Assembly (NCBI RefSeq): GCF_024129865.1
Contig: NZ_JAMYFE010000022.1
Span: 57,203-121,202 of the forward strand
Direction: 5' to 3'
DNA length: 64,000 nt
DNA from: Stieleria tagensis
Lineage (GTDB): Bacteria; Planctomycetota; Planctomycetia; Pirellulales; Pirellulaceae
This document shows, piece by piece, positions 8,070 through 17,620 of this stretch; position 1 is the first letter of the stretch, and every line of letters begins with the position of its first letter. The position numbers and the translations under genes are program-made. Below the pieces are notes generated by a model. That model saw only the letters and a program-made list of their open reading frames with translations, had not been told where the DNA came from and ran no database searches.

Positions 8070-10892
8070 TTAAAGCCCTTCAAAAGCCGTTTCCAGCAAC
8101 TCTTTTTGTTCCAACAGGTGAGCCGCCATGCTACCAGTGCTGGGGCTGGCCGATTCCTCACGTGTCACGGGAACCAAAGTCCATCCGGCGCTGACAAAGT
8201 CATCACCAAAGTTCAATTTGATGTACGGCCAGCTGCCCATGTTCAACGGTTCGTCTTGCACAAAATAGACTTCCGAGCCACGCGGCAATCCATCGAGCGC
8301 GCCGAGCAGTTCTTGGCTTTCAAGCGGATACAGTTGCTCGATCCGCAACAGTGCAACGTCATCAATCCCGCGTTCCGTACGACTCTTTTTCAGATCATAA
8401 AAGATCTTTCCGGAGCACAGCATGACACGTTTGGCTTGGCTGATTTCGACATCGGGATCGTGCAGAATTTTTTCAAACGTCCCTTGGCACAATTCGTCGC
8501 GGCTACTGACCACCTCGGGGTGCCGCAGCAAACTCTTGGGCGTCAGCACGACCAACGGCTTGCGCCATTTGCGGATCACTTGCCGGCGGAGCAAATGAAA
8601 GTACTGCGCCGGCGTGGTGGGCTGGCAAACTTGAATGTTGTGTTCGGCTGACATCGCCAAGAAACGTTCGACGCGGGCGCTACAGTGCTCCGGCCCTTGG
8701 CCTTCGAAACCATGGGGCAACAACATCACCAAACCACTTAACCGATTCCATTTGTCTTCGGCGCTGGCGATGAACTGGTCGACGATCACTTGGGCACAGT
8801 TCCAGAAGTCACCGAACTGGGCCTCCCAGAGGACCAAATCGCTAGGCGAATCAAGCGAATAACCGTATTCAAATCCCAGCACCCCGGCTTCGCTAAGCGG
8901 GCTGTTGTGCATTTCGATCGGCCCCTGATCATCACTCAGATGTTCCAGCGGCATGTAGGTTTGCCCGGTCTTGACATCATGCAACACCGCGTGACGTTGG
9001 CTGAACGTACCACGCTGGCAATCTTGCCCGGTCATCCGCACCCGCAAACCGTCGGACAACAGGGTGGCGAATGCGGCCAGTTCGGCGGTTGCCCAATCAA
9101 AGGGCTTTTTGCCGGTTGCCATACTGCGACGGTTGGCGATCAACCGTTTCAGTTTCTTGTGCTGTGAAAAACCACTGGGAAGCCGTGTCGCGGCATCGAC
9201 CAACTGTTCCAGTTTCTCTTCGTCAAACGTGGTGTCGGTCGGTTCGGCCGGCTCGGGTCCACCGAAAAATTCGCTCCAGTTGTCGGCCAACGTCTGCGTA
9301 TCGGGAACAAATTTTTCGTGCTTGCTAGCTGCAAACTCGGATTCCAGTTTTTCCGTTCGCTTCTTTTGAATCTTCTCGGCTTCTTCGTCGGTGATTTTGC
9401 CAAGCGTTTTCAAGCGGTTCAAATACTGTTCGCGAACGCCCGCACGACGGTCGATCTCGGCGTACATGCGTGGCTGAGTGAATCGCGGTTCGTCGCCTTC
9501 GTTATGCCCCCATCGGCGGAAAGCGTACAAATCGATCACCACATCGCGCTGGAACGCGTGACGGAAATCCATCGCCAGCGAAACCACTTGGGCGACCGCT
9601 TCGGGGTCTTCACCGTTGACGTGAAAAATCGGCACCTGCAGCATTTTGGCAACGTCGGTTGCATAGGTTGAACTGCGGCCCTCCTCCGGTTCGGTGGTGA
9701 ATCCGACTTGGTTATTGATGATCACGTGCAACGTGCCGCCGACGCGATAGCCCTTCAATTGGCTTAGATTCAATGTTTCTTGAACCACGCCTTCACCGGC
9801 AAAAGCAGCGTCGCCATGGATCAGGATTGTCATCGCCTTGCGGCGTTCGGTGTCACCGCCATGGTCTTGTTTACAACGGGTGCGGCCCATCGCAACGGTG
9901 TTGACATATTCCAGGTGACTGGGATTGAAACACAGCGAAATGTGCAACCGGTGGCCGCTGGCTGTTTTCCAGTCGCTGCTGTAACCCAGGTGATAACGGA
10001 CATCGCCGCCCCCACGACTCATTTCCGGGTTGGGATCGTCGAACGACCAGAAAATGTTCATGGCGCGCTTCTTCAGAATGTTCGCCATCACGTTCAAACG
10101 ACCGCGGTGCGCCATCCCCATCACGACTTCCAGCACGCCATGCTCGGCGGCTTTTTCCAATGCCAAGTCCAGCATCGGAATCAGCGTCTCGGCGCCTTCG
10201 AGTGAAAAGGTTTTCGCCCCGACAAATTTGCGGCGCACGAATTCTTCGAAAATCGAAGCGTCTGCCAAGCGGGCATAAATTCGCCGCTGCACGCTGTGCG
10301 AAAGCTCCAACCGATTCTCGGTGCTCTCCATTCGTTGCTGCAACCAATCGCGGATATTGCGATTGTCGATGTGCATGAATTGGGCACCGATCGAGCGACA
10401 ATAGGTGTTTTTCAGCTTGGTCAATATGACGTCAAGCGTGTCGCCCTGGACATATTCGACCGCCGTCGTCTGCAGCGGACGCTGCAGGTCTTGGTCGCTC
10501 AGCCCGTAGCGTTTGGGGCTCAATTCGGGGGCTTCGCCGCGATCCATGCCCAACGGGTCGAGCTGGGCTTTTAAATGCCCCCGGACGCGGTATTCACGGA
10601 CCAATTGGTTGACGCGATCCTGCATCCGCGACATCCACAACGCCTGGTCGGTGGCTTCGTTGCCCGTGGAACCCTTGCGATTAGCGACCACACTGCGGTC
10701 GCCGCCAGTTTTGCCGCCGGGTTTATGGGCGGTTCCATTCGCTGCGGCGCTGCTGTCACCAGCGGCGGCAACTGGCGGTTTCCCGACCAGGAACTGCTCG
10801 AAATACTGCCGCCAGGTATCCGACACGCTGCCGGGGTCCTGCACGTATTGGACATACAAATCGTCGATGTAGTCCAAGCTAAAACTATTCAT
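8070..10892 (-). CDS. sucA: 2-oxoglutarate dehydrogenase E1 component
   Basis: Thiamine-diphosphate-dependent E1 subunit that decarboxylates 2-oxoglutarate in the TCA cycle and passes the succinyl group to the E2 lipoyl domain. The 940 residues match the family (E. coli SucA 933). The N-terminus has the typical YIDDLYVQYVQDPGSVSDTWRQ helix; then VVMGMAHRGRLNV, the ThDP/metal region HGDAAFAGEGVVQETLN, GHNEGDEPRFTQP, and the C-terminal transketolase-like pyrimidine domain with LPHGFEGQGPEHCSAR and the SLLRHPEVVS segment. A low-complexity Ala/Gly/Lys linker lies near residues 40-80. The E2 (sucB) gene is not adjacent here. Confidence 0.96.
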   Translation of the reverse strand: MNSFSLDYIDDLYVQYVQDPGSVSDTWRQYFEQFLVGKPPVAAAGDSSAAANGTAHKPGGKTGGDRSVVANRKGSTGNEATDQALWMSRMQDRVNQLVREYRVRGHLKAQLDPLGMDRGEAPELSPKRYGLSDQDLQRPLQTTAVEYVQGDTLDVILTKLKNTYCRSIGAQFMHIDNRNIRDWLQQRMESTENRLELSHSVQRRIYARLADASIFEEFVRRKFVGAKTFSLEGAETLIPMLDLALEKAAEHGVLEVVMGMAHRGRLNVMANILKKRAMNIFWSFDDPNPEMSRGGGDVRYHLGYSSDWKTASGHRLHISLCFNPSHLEYVNTVAMGRTRCKQDHGGDTERRKAMTILIHGDAAFAGEGVVQETLNLSQLKGYRVGGTLHVIINNQVGFTTEPEEGRSSTYATDVAKMLQVPIFHVNGEDPEAVAQVVSLAMDFRHAFQRDVVIDLYAFRRWGHNEGDEPRFTQPRMYAEIDRRAGVREQYLNRLKTLGKITDEEAEKIQKKRTEKLESEFAASKHEKFVPDTQTLADNWSEFFGGPEPAEPTDTTFDEEKLEQLVDAATRLPSGFSQHKKLKRLIANRRSMATGKKPFDWATAELAAFATLLSDGLRVRMTGQDCQRGTFSQRHAVLHDVKTGQTYMPLEHLSDDQGPIEMHNSPLSEAGVLGFEYGYSLDSPSDLVLWEAQFGDFWNCAQVIVDQFIASAEDKWNRLSGLVMLLPHGFEGQGPEHCSARVERFLAMSAEHNIQVCQPTTPAQYFHLLRRQVIRKWRKPLVVLTPKSLLRHPEVVSSRDELCQGTFEKILHDPDVEISQAKRVMLCSGKIFYDLKKSRTERGIDDVALLRIEQLYPLESQELLGALDGLPRGSEVYFVQDEPLNMGSWPYIKLNFGDDFVSAGWTLVPVTREESASPSTGSMAAHLLEQKELLETAFEGL

Positions 10893-11229
10893 ATCAACCG
10901 ATGCCGATCACGGGCGTGGTCTTTGGAGGGGCGTGTGAACGTGTAACGCAGTCGTTAGGGAACATCGATCGACCTCGCATGTCTTTGCACCCGTTGCACA
11001 CAGTCTAGAATTAGGTCCGACAAACGTCACCCATCCTGCGGCCAGGCCTGAGCGATTTTTGCAAAAACATCTGTCACATTGCCCGCAGTTGTTGTTGGCC
11101 AAATTCAGATCACCACGTTATCGTTCTGTGGTCGCGGCTTTGCAACGGGACAATCATTCCGAGCAAAGATTTCAAAAGTTTGTCATTCGAGAAATCTTCC
11201 ATCCGGCTTCCGTTCACAGGACACTTTGC
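10893..11229. other. Divergent intergenic region between sucA and the 11230 gene
   Basis: About 337 bases. No ORF in it is credible. It must hold the promoters of both divergent genes; no operator or riboswitch was recognised. Confidence 0.4.
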
Positions 11230-11835
11230 ATGACCAACCTTCGATTTCGGCGTTCGGCCGTGCTGGCGGTCGCCGCTACGGTGTGCGTGTCCGGATGGGG
11301 ACTGGTTGCTCAATCCCCACCCGACGCTCCGCTTTCACAGCCGGCACCGTCGCAGCCGACTGAACTGGTGGTGCCTGACCAACCGTTGCCGCCCCGCGGG
11401 CCCGCGCCGGACGATCCCGTTTTGCGAGAGCGGATCGAGCGGGCGCTGGACGGCGATCCCGATGCAACCTCCGGCAATCCGCTGCAGAGCGATGTGCTGG
11501 ATCTGATTCGCCGTCGCGGAAGCCTACTCAAGGGCAGCATACTGGACCCCGACAGCGATTCCGACCAGGATTTCCGTGGGGGGCCGCGCCCGGTCGCCAA
11601 TCAACCAACCGGTGAATTGAGTTCCCAGCAACAAAATCAATTCTATGCCGCCGAAATGTTGCTCAAGACGGCTCGATTGCTGGGAAAATTGAATTCCGAC
11701 GACGATCAAACTCAACAACTCGCCAGCCAGATGCGTGGGCAAGCCGCACGCCTGCTGGCCGACGCGCTGTCTGCCGATGAGTTGACAGCGAACAGATTGC
11801 CTGCCGATGCAGGCAGGGCTGATTCGCGGCCCTAA
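11230..11835 (+). CDS. Small secreted hypothetical protein
   Basis: A 201-residue protein starting at the ATG at 11230; the frame is open further upstream to 11059 but only this start gives a clean signal peptide (RFRRSAVLAVAATVCVSGWGLVAQ). The mature part begins with a Pro/Gln/Ser-rich linker of about 30 residues and continues as helical sequence with a Gln-rich segment (SSQQQNQFYAAEMLLKTARLL). No enzymatic motif is visible. It ends seven bases before the frame of the octahaem cytochrome opens and may be in the same operon, which would place it in the periplasm with that cytochrome. Confidence 0.65.
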   Translation: MTNLRFRRSAVLAVAATVCVSGWGLVAQSPPDAPLSQPAPSQPTELVVPDQPLPPRGPAPDDPVLRERIERALDGDPDATSGNPLQSDVLDLIRRRGSLLKGSILDPDSDSDQDFRGGPRPVANQPTGELSSQQQNQFYAAEMLLKTARLLGKLNSDDDQTQQLASQMRGQAARLLADALSADELTANRLPADAGRADSRP

Positions 11836-11925
11836 CACTCATTGCGGCCGACACCCCCTCCCGGCAATCGCTGTGACGCTTGCCACCATCCTCCGTTCCA
11901 TAATCCACACCGACTGACATTCGCC

Positions 11926-14244
11926 GTGACGGCACCCACCGAACCGACCCCCGTGCCGCCCCGGCAACCTTCCAAGCGGCTTTGGCTGCCATTGGTTGTC
12001 GTGTTGACGTTGATCGCCGGCGCCGTATTTGCCGATTACTGGTCGGCAGAACCATTGGATGTATCGCCTAAATTTGTCGGCCGTGATTCCTGTGTCGCCT
12101 GTCACCAGACCGAAGCCGACGCGTTTGCCGGTTCTGACCACGACAAAGCAATGGACCTGGCCACCGCAGAGACGGTGCTAGGCGATTTCAATGATGTCAC
12201 GTTTGAGCACGACGGGATGTCCAATCGCCTGTTTCGCGACGGCGATCGATTCATGGTTCGCACCGACGGCGAAGACGGCCAGATGCAGGACTTTGAAATC
12301 AAGTACGTGTTCGGCGTCTACCCGCTGCAACAGTACATGGTCGAATTCGACCGCCCCGACGACAGCCAGGCTTGCGAGATCGGGCGTTTGCAAGTGCTGC
12401 GAATCTCGTGGGACAGCCGCAACAACAAATGGTTTTATCTGCGTCCACCAGACGTCACCGACAAACTGGCCGCCGACGATCCACTGCATTGGACCGGAAT
12501 CGCACAGCGCTGGCAAACGATGTGCGCCGATTGTCATTCGACCAATTTAGAAAACCATTTTGACACCCAAACGGCCACCTATCACACAACGTTTTCGGAA
12601 ATCGATGTCAGCTGTGAAGCCTGCCACGGGCCGGGCTCGCTGCACATCAAATTGGCCAACAAAAAGTCGTTGTTCTGGGACCGACACCATGGCTACGGGT
12701 TGGCAAAACTAAAAGGCCACGATCCCGAACCGCAACTCCAGACCTGCGCGCCCTGTCACAGCCGCCGCGCCGTGATGGCTACTGGCTTTGAACCGGGTGC
12801 GGACTACTTTGATCATTTTCGCATGGAAACGCTCGGCGAGTCCACTTATCACGGCGACGGACAGATCAAAGACGAAGTGTACGTGTACGGTTCGTTCATT
12901 CAAAGCAAGATGTATCACAAAGGGATTCGTTGCACGGATTGCCACGACCCGCACTCGCTGAAACGAAAACACCCCGGCAACGAAACCTGTACCTCGTGTC
13001 ACCAACACGCCGCGGGCAAATACGATGTGCCCGCACACCATCATCACGCCCCCGGCAGCGAGGGCGCCAAGTGTGTGAATTGCCACATGCCACACACCAC
13101 CTACATGGAATTGGATCAGCGACGGGATCACAGCATTCGAATTCCACGCCCCGACCTATCGGTCAAACTCGGCACACCAAACGCCTGCAGCCACTGTCAT
13201 GTCAAAGACCAACTGGAAAAGTTTGCCCCCGACCAGCAGGATACATTCCGCAGCCGTGAATACGCGCAGTGGTTGTTGGCTGCCGAGCAGGACGGCGGAC
13301 AAATCGTCGGAGTGGACGGGGAATCGTTGTCGGAAATGATTCGCAAAACCGACCAGTGGTGTGATGACGCCTGCGCGAAATGGTACGGGGACCAGCGAAA
13401 CCTGACCCCGCACTTTGCCGAAGCACTCGTGCCGCTGCGGCGGGGTGATGCCGATGCGGAACAGGCCGCTGCCAAGTTGCTGCAGATCAATGACGAGCGC
13501 GCACCGGCGATCGCCAAAGCAACGTTGTTGGAAGAACTGGCCCGACGCCGCTACCGCGGATTGCCTAAGATCGCGTTGGAGTTGAGCCAGCAAGCCGACC
13601 AGCATCCGATGGTCCGCTCCGCTGCTACCGCATCCTTGGCGATGGCTAATCCCGCGATTGCCAAGCCACGGTTGATGCAGCTGTTGAAAGACGACTCGCG
13701 ATTGGTACGGATCTCCGCTGGCCGAGCCCTGTTGAGTTCACCGGCCTTTGCCGAACTTTCAGCCTTCGAACGCAACCAGTTGGATCCAGTCATCAAAGAA
13801 ATTCATCACGAATTGATGGCCACGCCGGACCGCAGTGGCGCGCACGTCAACTGGGCCATGGTCTGTGAACAACTCGGGCGCTATGGCGAAGCGATCGAAG
13901 CCTATCAGACCGCGATTCGTGTTGAGCCCCGAACCACGGGGCCACGATCGAATCTATCGAACCTGCTGGAACAACTCGCCCCCAGCGTGCCGCCTGGCGA
14001 ACAAGCGGCGTTGTTAAAACGTGCCAAGCAATTGAAGCAAGAGGAATTGCCGCTGCTGGCCCGCGATGCCGGCCTGGCACCCGAGTTGGGCGCAATCCAA
14101 TATCGCTATGGGCTGGCGCTGTACCTGGACGGTCAAATGGACAAGGCCCTCCAGCAGTTGGAAAAAGCCGTCCAGCTGGAACCGGACAACCAGGATTTTC
14201 AAACTGCCGTCAAGCTGCTGAAAGAAAAGATGGCCGAAGAATAA
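11926..14244 (+). CDS. Octahaem c-type cytochrome with C-terminal HEAT/TPR-like region
   Basis: A large periplasmic or membrane-anchored multihaem cytochrome, likely an electron carrier or reductase. The frame opens at a TTG at 11842, but the GTG at 11926 gives a typical short cytoplasmic tail followed by one membrane helix (LWLPLVVVLTLIAGAVFADYW). From it the protein is 772 residues. Eight CXXCH sites are visible, from CVACH at 56 through CADCH, CEACH, CAPCH, CTDCH, CTSCH and CVNCH to CSHCH at 421. Residues from about 480 onward carry HEAT-like helices and then TPR-like repeats (RYGEAIEAYQTAIRVEP, QMDKALQQLEKAVQLEP). The combination is common in planctomycetes. The electron donor and acceptor are unknown. 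Confidence 0.88.
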   Translation: MTAPTEPTPVPPRQPSKRLWLPLVVVLTLIAGAVFADYWSAEPLDVSPKFVGRDSCVACHQTEADAFAGSDHDKAMDLATAETVLGDFNDVTFEHDGMSNRLFRDGDRFMVRTDGEDGQMQDFEIKYVFGVYPLQQYMVEFDRPDDSQACEIGRLQVLRISWDSRNNKWFYLRPPDVTDKLAADDPLHWTGIAQRWQTMCADCHSTNLENHFDTQTATYHTTFSEIDVSCEACHGPGSLHIKLANKKSLFWDRHHGYGLAKLKGHDPEPQLQTCAPCHSRRAVMATGFEPGADYFDHFRMETLGESTYHGDGQIKDEVYVYGSFIQSKMYHKGIRCTDCHDPHSLKRKHPGNETCTSCHQHAAGKYDVPAHHHHAPGSEGAKCVNCHMPHTTYMELDQRRDHSIRIPRPDLSVKLGTPNACSHCHVKDQLEKFAPDQQDTFRSREYAQWLLAAEQDGGQIVGVDGESLSEMIRKTDQWCDDACAKWYGDQRNLTPHFAEALVPLRRGDADAEQAAAKLLQINDERAPAIAKATLLEELARRRYRGLPKIALELSQQADQHPMVRSAATASLAMANPAIAKPRLMQLLKDDSRLVRISAGRALLSSPAFAELSAFERNQLDPVIKEIHHELMATPDRSGAHVNWAMVCEQLGRYGEAIEAYQTAIRVEPRTTGPRSNLSNLLEQLAPSVPPGEQAALLKRAKQLKQEELPLLARDAGLAPELGAIQYRYGLALYLDGQMDKALQQLEKAVQLEPDNQDFQTAVKLLKEKMAEE

Positions 14245-14518
14245 AGGGGCATTCCCGGGCGGTTTGTCCCGCAGTCGGATCCCGCCAGAGGTCCGTTTCA
14301 GACACATCGCCGCGACAAGGTGTTTACTGTCGCTGATGATTCATCAACCGTGGAACGTTAGCTCACGGTTCCTGATTACCGACACGACATAGGCCAGGGA
14401 ACCGGACGCTAACGCGTGCCGGCTGATTTGCGCAGATCGTGTTCTGACTGTTTTTCGCAACACTTGACCAACGATGAATTTGCGTCGCTTCGATGCCAAT
14501 GTCATGAATCATCCGCGA

Positions 14519-15145
14519 CTAGTGCTGGTGGTCAGAGTGATCGTGGCCGTCGTGTGAACCGGCTTGCTTGAGCTCTTCGGCTTTGGCGAGCACTGCGGCC
14601 GGGTCGGCCTGAGCCTTCTTTGTACAACCAGCACAGCACAAGTAGACGGGTTTGCCATCGACTTCCAATTTGATCGGCGCGCCCATTGATCCGAGCAAGC
14701 TGGTGTTTGCCACAGCACAGAACTTTTGTGCTTCCACGGCACTGCGTTCTTCGACTGGCAACTTGGCAAGTGTTGCAGTCGAGGCCCTCAATTTGGCCAC
14801 GGTTTTCAGTGTCTTTGCACCTTCTTTTTCCGCGTCTTTGACACAGCCCTTGCAGCACAAAAAGACGGGTTTGCCTTCGATCGCCACCTTCAGCGGAGTG
14901 CCCATCGCGCCCAGACGATCGTAGGTCATGATGGGGCAAAAGCGTTGCTCCTTGGCAAGCTTTTGATCCTCAGCCGAAAGCGACGACAGTGCGGCGGTGA
15001 TCTTCTCTTCCGTTTTCTTGATGTCCTGATGGTTATGAACGGCGTGATCTTCAGCTTCGTGTGCAAACGCAGACAATGATCCAAAGCTACCCGCAATGAG
15101 TCCGAGCGTTAGCGATAAAATGAGCGGTGATCGTTTGGTTGACAT
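14519..15145 (-). CDS. Secreted protein with two repeated Cys-rich metal-binding modules
   Basis: A 208-residue protein. Start at the ATG at 15145 with AAGGA upstream; the longer frame begins before it without support. Signal peptide residues 1-28, ending SAFA. Two copies of a module follow: C70, then C97-C98 and C101; and C143, then C170-C171 and C174, each with a central LG-[AS]-MG-x-P and a GKP-V-[FY]-LCC-x-GC end. The C-terminus is His-rich (SHDGHDHSDHQH). The same module occurs three times in the protein at 26652-27794. Cys and His placement suggest binding of a soft metal such as Cu or Ag in the periplasm; it resembles TRASH/YHS-type modules but I cannot assign a family. Confidence 0.75.
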   Translation of the reverse strand: MSTKRSPLILSLTLGLIAGSFGSLSAFAHEAEDHAVHNHQDIKKTEEKITAALSSLSAEDQKLAKEQRFCPIMTYDRLGAMGTPLKVAIEGKPVFLCCKGCVKDAEKEGAKTLKTVAKLRASTATLAKLPVEERSAVEAQKFCAVANTSLLGSMGAPIKLEVDGKPVYLCCAGCTKKAQADPAAVLAKAEELKQAGSHDGHDHSDHQH

Positions 15146-15302
15146 CAGTAAAATCCTTGGATTAGGGGATGGGGGGAACCAATCGTTCGCCAAGAAGCGG
15201 AATCGATGTTCGTTATTGATTTAGATGCGCGGTCCCACCGAATCCTTCACCAAATTCCAAATTCTTTTCGACCAGATACCACAGCGCGAGTTTTCGTGTG
15301 CA

Positions 15303-15420
15303 GCATTGTTTTTTGGTAACCCGACGCGTCAGCGAAGGATCCCGTTTACACCCTAAATCCCTCGCTGACGCGTCGAGTTGCGATAAAAACGCAACTTCAA
15401 AACTGACGCGTCGGTTTTTT
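15303..15420. repeat. Dispersed palindromic intergenic repeat, copy 2
   Basis: Second copy of the element at 1741-1871. Inverted arms at 15318-15335 and 15362-15379, 18 bases with one mismatch, loop about 26 bases with the same GGATCCCGTT...CCCTAAAT order. Outside the arms both copies share GCATTG-T(n)-GGT on the left and a CAAAACTGAC tail on the right; this copy then repeats ACGCGTCGGTTTTTT. A shorter related tail (GCAATTTCAAAACTTGCGCGTC) is found near 15849, next to the stop of the anti-sigma gene. Confidence 0.8.
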
Positions 15421-15509
15421 CAACTCAAATGGATGGGCAAATCGCCACGTTGATCTCTTCACTTGCCCGCTAGTCACTATCCACGGGATCCAGTGGAATT
15501 GGCCCCTCC

Positions 15510-15730
15510 AGGCCGGAGGCCGACACATGAATTGCCGGTGGTATCAGCCACCGGTCTGGAACCTTAACGAACCCGCCAAGCCCCGGAGGGGCGACACAGC
15601 TGCCCATCTGTGTCGCCCCTCCGGGGCTTGCGATTTCATTGCCACTCTTTCCGGTGGCTGACGCCACCGGCAGAGGTTGTGTCGGCCTCCGGCCTTATTA
15701 CTTGAGATCACCCATGGGCTCACGCCCATG
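15510..15730. repeat. Nested composite palindrome (multi-hairpin repeat)
   Basis: Outer arms of 18 bases at 15510-15527 and 15678-15695 pair perfectly. Inside lie a left hairpin (GCCGGTGG / CCACCGG near 15534-15554), a central perfect 22-base stem (15578-15599 with 15608-15629, eight-base loop) and a right hairpin (CCGGTGGC / GCCACCGG near 15651-15670) that mirrors the left. A further hairpin around CCATGGGC / GCCCATGG follows at about 15711-15730. The folded form would be a cross-shaped structure with three stems. It reads as a mobile or RNA-level structural repeat, not a gene. Confidence 0.75.
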
Positions 15731-15868
15731 GCGACATGCTGCCGCCGCTTCGCGGCTCAGGACCATCTCGTTCTGAGAGACACCGATCATCACCAGAAGC
15801 GTCATTCATAAAATCGACGTCCCGAGCGGGCCAGTGAATGGCAACAGCGCAATTTCAAAACTTGCGCG

Positions 15869-16816
15869 TCAATTCGCTGCCAGCAATGGATCGAGTTCCT
15901 GCAATTCACGCAGTCCGATCGCTGTCATCCGACTTCGGCCGGAGTTCCATGTAACGGCGAGTCCCTGATCACTCTCGCTGACGTGCAACTCGCGGTTGCC
16001 ACGTTGTACCCGTCGGACTGGAAGATCGCCAAAGTTGACGTCCTGCCCACGACATTGTTCGACAACCATGAATGTCGAACCATCCGGTCGCTGACAAACA
16101 CAGGCAACACAGTTGCACTCGCCGGGGCCACAGCTACATTCGCCCTCGACGCAATGGCAGTCGGGCATCTGAAGCAGCTGCGTCGAAACCAAAATTGCAC
16201 CATCAAGCAAAGTCGATGCGACCGACGGTTTGTAACCCAGATCCTTCACGACCTGCGCGACGGAAGCCTCTTTGCCACGGTATTTCGTGGACAGTGATCG
16301 CATCGCTTCCAAGGTGTCTGATTGCTGAAGTAACACCGCGTCCTGAAAGTTGATCGCAGTGATGCCGTCGAACTGGGAACCAATGTGTTTGGAGCCTAGA
16401 TGGGAATGCCCTGAATGGGCGACCGGCTGCAGATCCTCGGTCCGTCGTTGGCTCCAGGTCAGAATCAAGATGGATGCCGCGATCGCAGCGAAAATGACCA
16501 GGATGCCCCTTGCCCGAGACGACTTGCGATTATCACGTACCAATCCATCGGGCTGCGTTATGGGCTGCCGAGTCACTACGGGATGTTGATCGTCGTTCAG
16601 TTGCGCCGCGATCACCGACCATGGGGAAGCTTGCATCGTCGTCGCATCGACATCGCGGGCCAAGCTGCGGATGCGCTCAAAGCTCGCGATTTCGGATCGA
16701 CACGACGCGCACCCCTGGAGATGTGAACGAACTTGCTGCGACAAAACGAGCGAAAGTTCGTCATCAAAATATGCAGACAGTTGTTCTTTGACGCTTTCAC
16801 AACGCATCATTGTCAC
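15869..16816 (-). CDS. Membrane anti-sigma factor with Cys-rich extracytoplasmic domain
   Basis: A 315-residue protein. The N-terminus holds a zf-HC2 anti-sigma motif H32-x3-C36-x2-C39 (SHLQGCASCR), then a single membrane helix at about 104-121 (ILVIFAAIAASILILTW). The outer part has a His-rich patch (HSGHSHLGSKH, 134-144) and a cluster of cysteines at 220, 222, 227, 229, 234, 236, 239 and 241, with another at 255. By analogy to ZAS-domain proteins the inner part should bind a sigma factor, and the ECF sigma at 17733 is the natural partner. The Cys cluster could sense metals in the periplasm; this is inference from sequence and from its place in a metal-efflux island. Confidence 0.8.
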   Translation of the reverse strand: MTMMRCESVKEQLSAYFDDELSLVLSQQVRSHLQGCASCRSEIASFERIRSLARDVDATTMQASPWSVIAAQLNDDQHPVVTRQPITQPDGLVRDNRKSSRARGILVIFAAIAASILILTWSQRRTEDLQPVAHSGHSHLGSKHIGSQFDGITAINFQDAVLLQQSDTLEAMRSLSTKYRGKEASVAQVVKDLGYKPSVASTLLDGAILVSTQLLQMPDCHCVEGECSCGPGECNCVACVCQRPDGSTFMVVEQCRGQDVNFGDLPVRRVQRGNRELHVSESDQGLAVTWNSGRSRMTAIGLRELQELDPLLAAN

Positions 16817-17269
16817 TCTTCAGCAAGTCGATCCGTTCACAATCCAAGCCAAACCTCACGACGATTTCAATGCCCATTCGACGGCTGAATCACAGCGTCG
16901 ATCTACCGCATTTGGATGCTTTCCAGATCGCGTTTCTTCACGTTGTTTCAATTTTATTGAAATCATGACCGTCAATGAATAGAGCCACCACCCGGCGTTG
17001 CATCAAATGATCTCGTTTTTTTCTCGTCAATCCAATCGGTTTGCCTGCCCTGCGACGATGTTGCTTCAGGTCCGATACCGATCGGCAATCGCAATGGCGT
17101 GGCAAATTTGTTCTGAAAAAATCCAAACCCCGTGAAGAACCGGACTTGCTGAAGCATCAAAGTTCGCACCTCGGATCGTCGGAACGACAAGCGTCGTAGC
17201 TGGCGAGCCGCGGACAGGGTCCCAAAACGGGGCACTGTACGAATCGCGATCACGGAAACCCGAGACGAA
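16817..17269. other. Divergent intergenic region
   Basis: About 450 bases between the anti-sigma gene and the pseudo-receiver gene. I see no convincing gene, repeat or operator. The pseudo-receiver reading frame stays open into this region, so that gene may start slightly further upstream than given. Confidence 0.4.
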
Positions 17270-17620
17270 GTGTATGCCCGCTTGGCCGGCGATTTGATCG
17301 AAGCCGGCTATCGCGTCGTGCGCGCGTTATCGGCAACTGACGCTTTGAAGGCGCGTCGCAAGTACCAACCAGGAATCGTCGTCGCACAGCTAGCGATTCC
17401 CAGCAAACACGCATGGCAGTTGGCTCCGAAACTGGCGACAATCGGCAGCAAGACTCGGGTCGTGTTGTATGGCGCTGATATCCCAGTCCATGACTATGCG
17501 ATGGCGGCCTTTCTGGGTATCGAGCAATTGATCGAGTACCGTGGTGACGTGTTTCGACTTTCAACGCGTTTGCGTCAATTGCTGAGCAGCAGGTCGCCCG
17601 AGCAGACGAAATCGGCGTAA
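17270..17620 (+). CDS. Receiver-like (pseudo-receiver) protein
   Basis: A 116-residue protein from the GTG at 17270. The fold pattern is that of a CheY-type receiver: RLAGDLIEAGYRVVRALSATDALKARRKYQPGIVV, then a TRVVLYGAD strand and a RLSTRLRQLL final helix. The frame is open upstream and reads VRIAITETRDEV just before the GTG, which looks like the missing first strand, so the true start is probably 30-60 bases upstream with no obvious ATG. Key residues are lost: the phospho-acceptor Asp position reads Gln (VVAQLAIPS) and no Lys-Pro is seen after strand five. It is therefore unlikely to be phosphorylated and may work as an allosteric binder. Function unknown. Confidence 0.55.
   Translation: MYARLAGDLIEAGYRVVRALSATDALKARRKYQPGIVVAQLAIPSKHAWQLAPKLATIGSKTRVVLYGADIPVHDYAMAAFLGIEQLIEYRGDVFRLSTRLRQLLSSRSPEQTKSA

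Larger units (their letters stand above)
15146..15868. other. Intergenic region filled with palindromic repeats
   Basis: About 720 bases with no believable gene between two minus-strand genes. It contains repeat copy 2 (15303-15420) and a nested composite palindrome (about 15510-15730). Confidence 0.7.

Noticed and set aside
15470..15667. Minus-strand 65-codon frame
   Set aside because: It lies inside the nested palindrome and its sequence follows from the repeat arms; no ribosome site or family.
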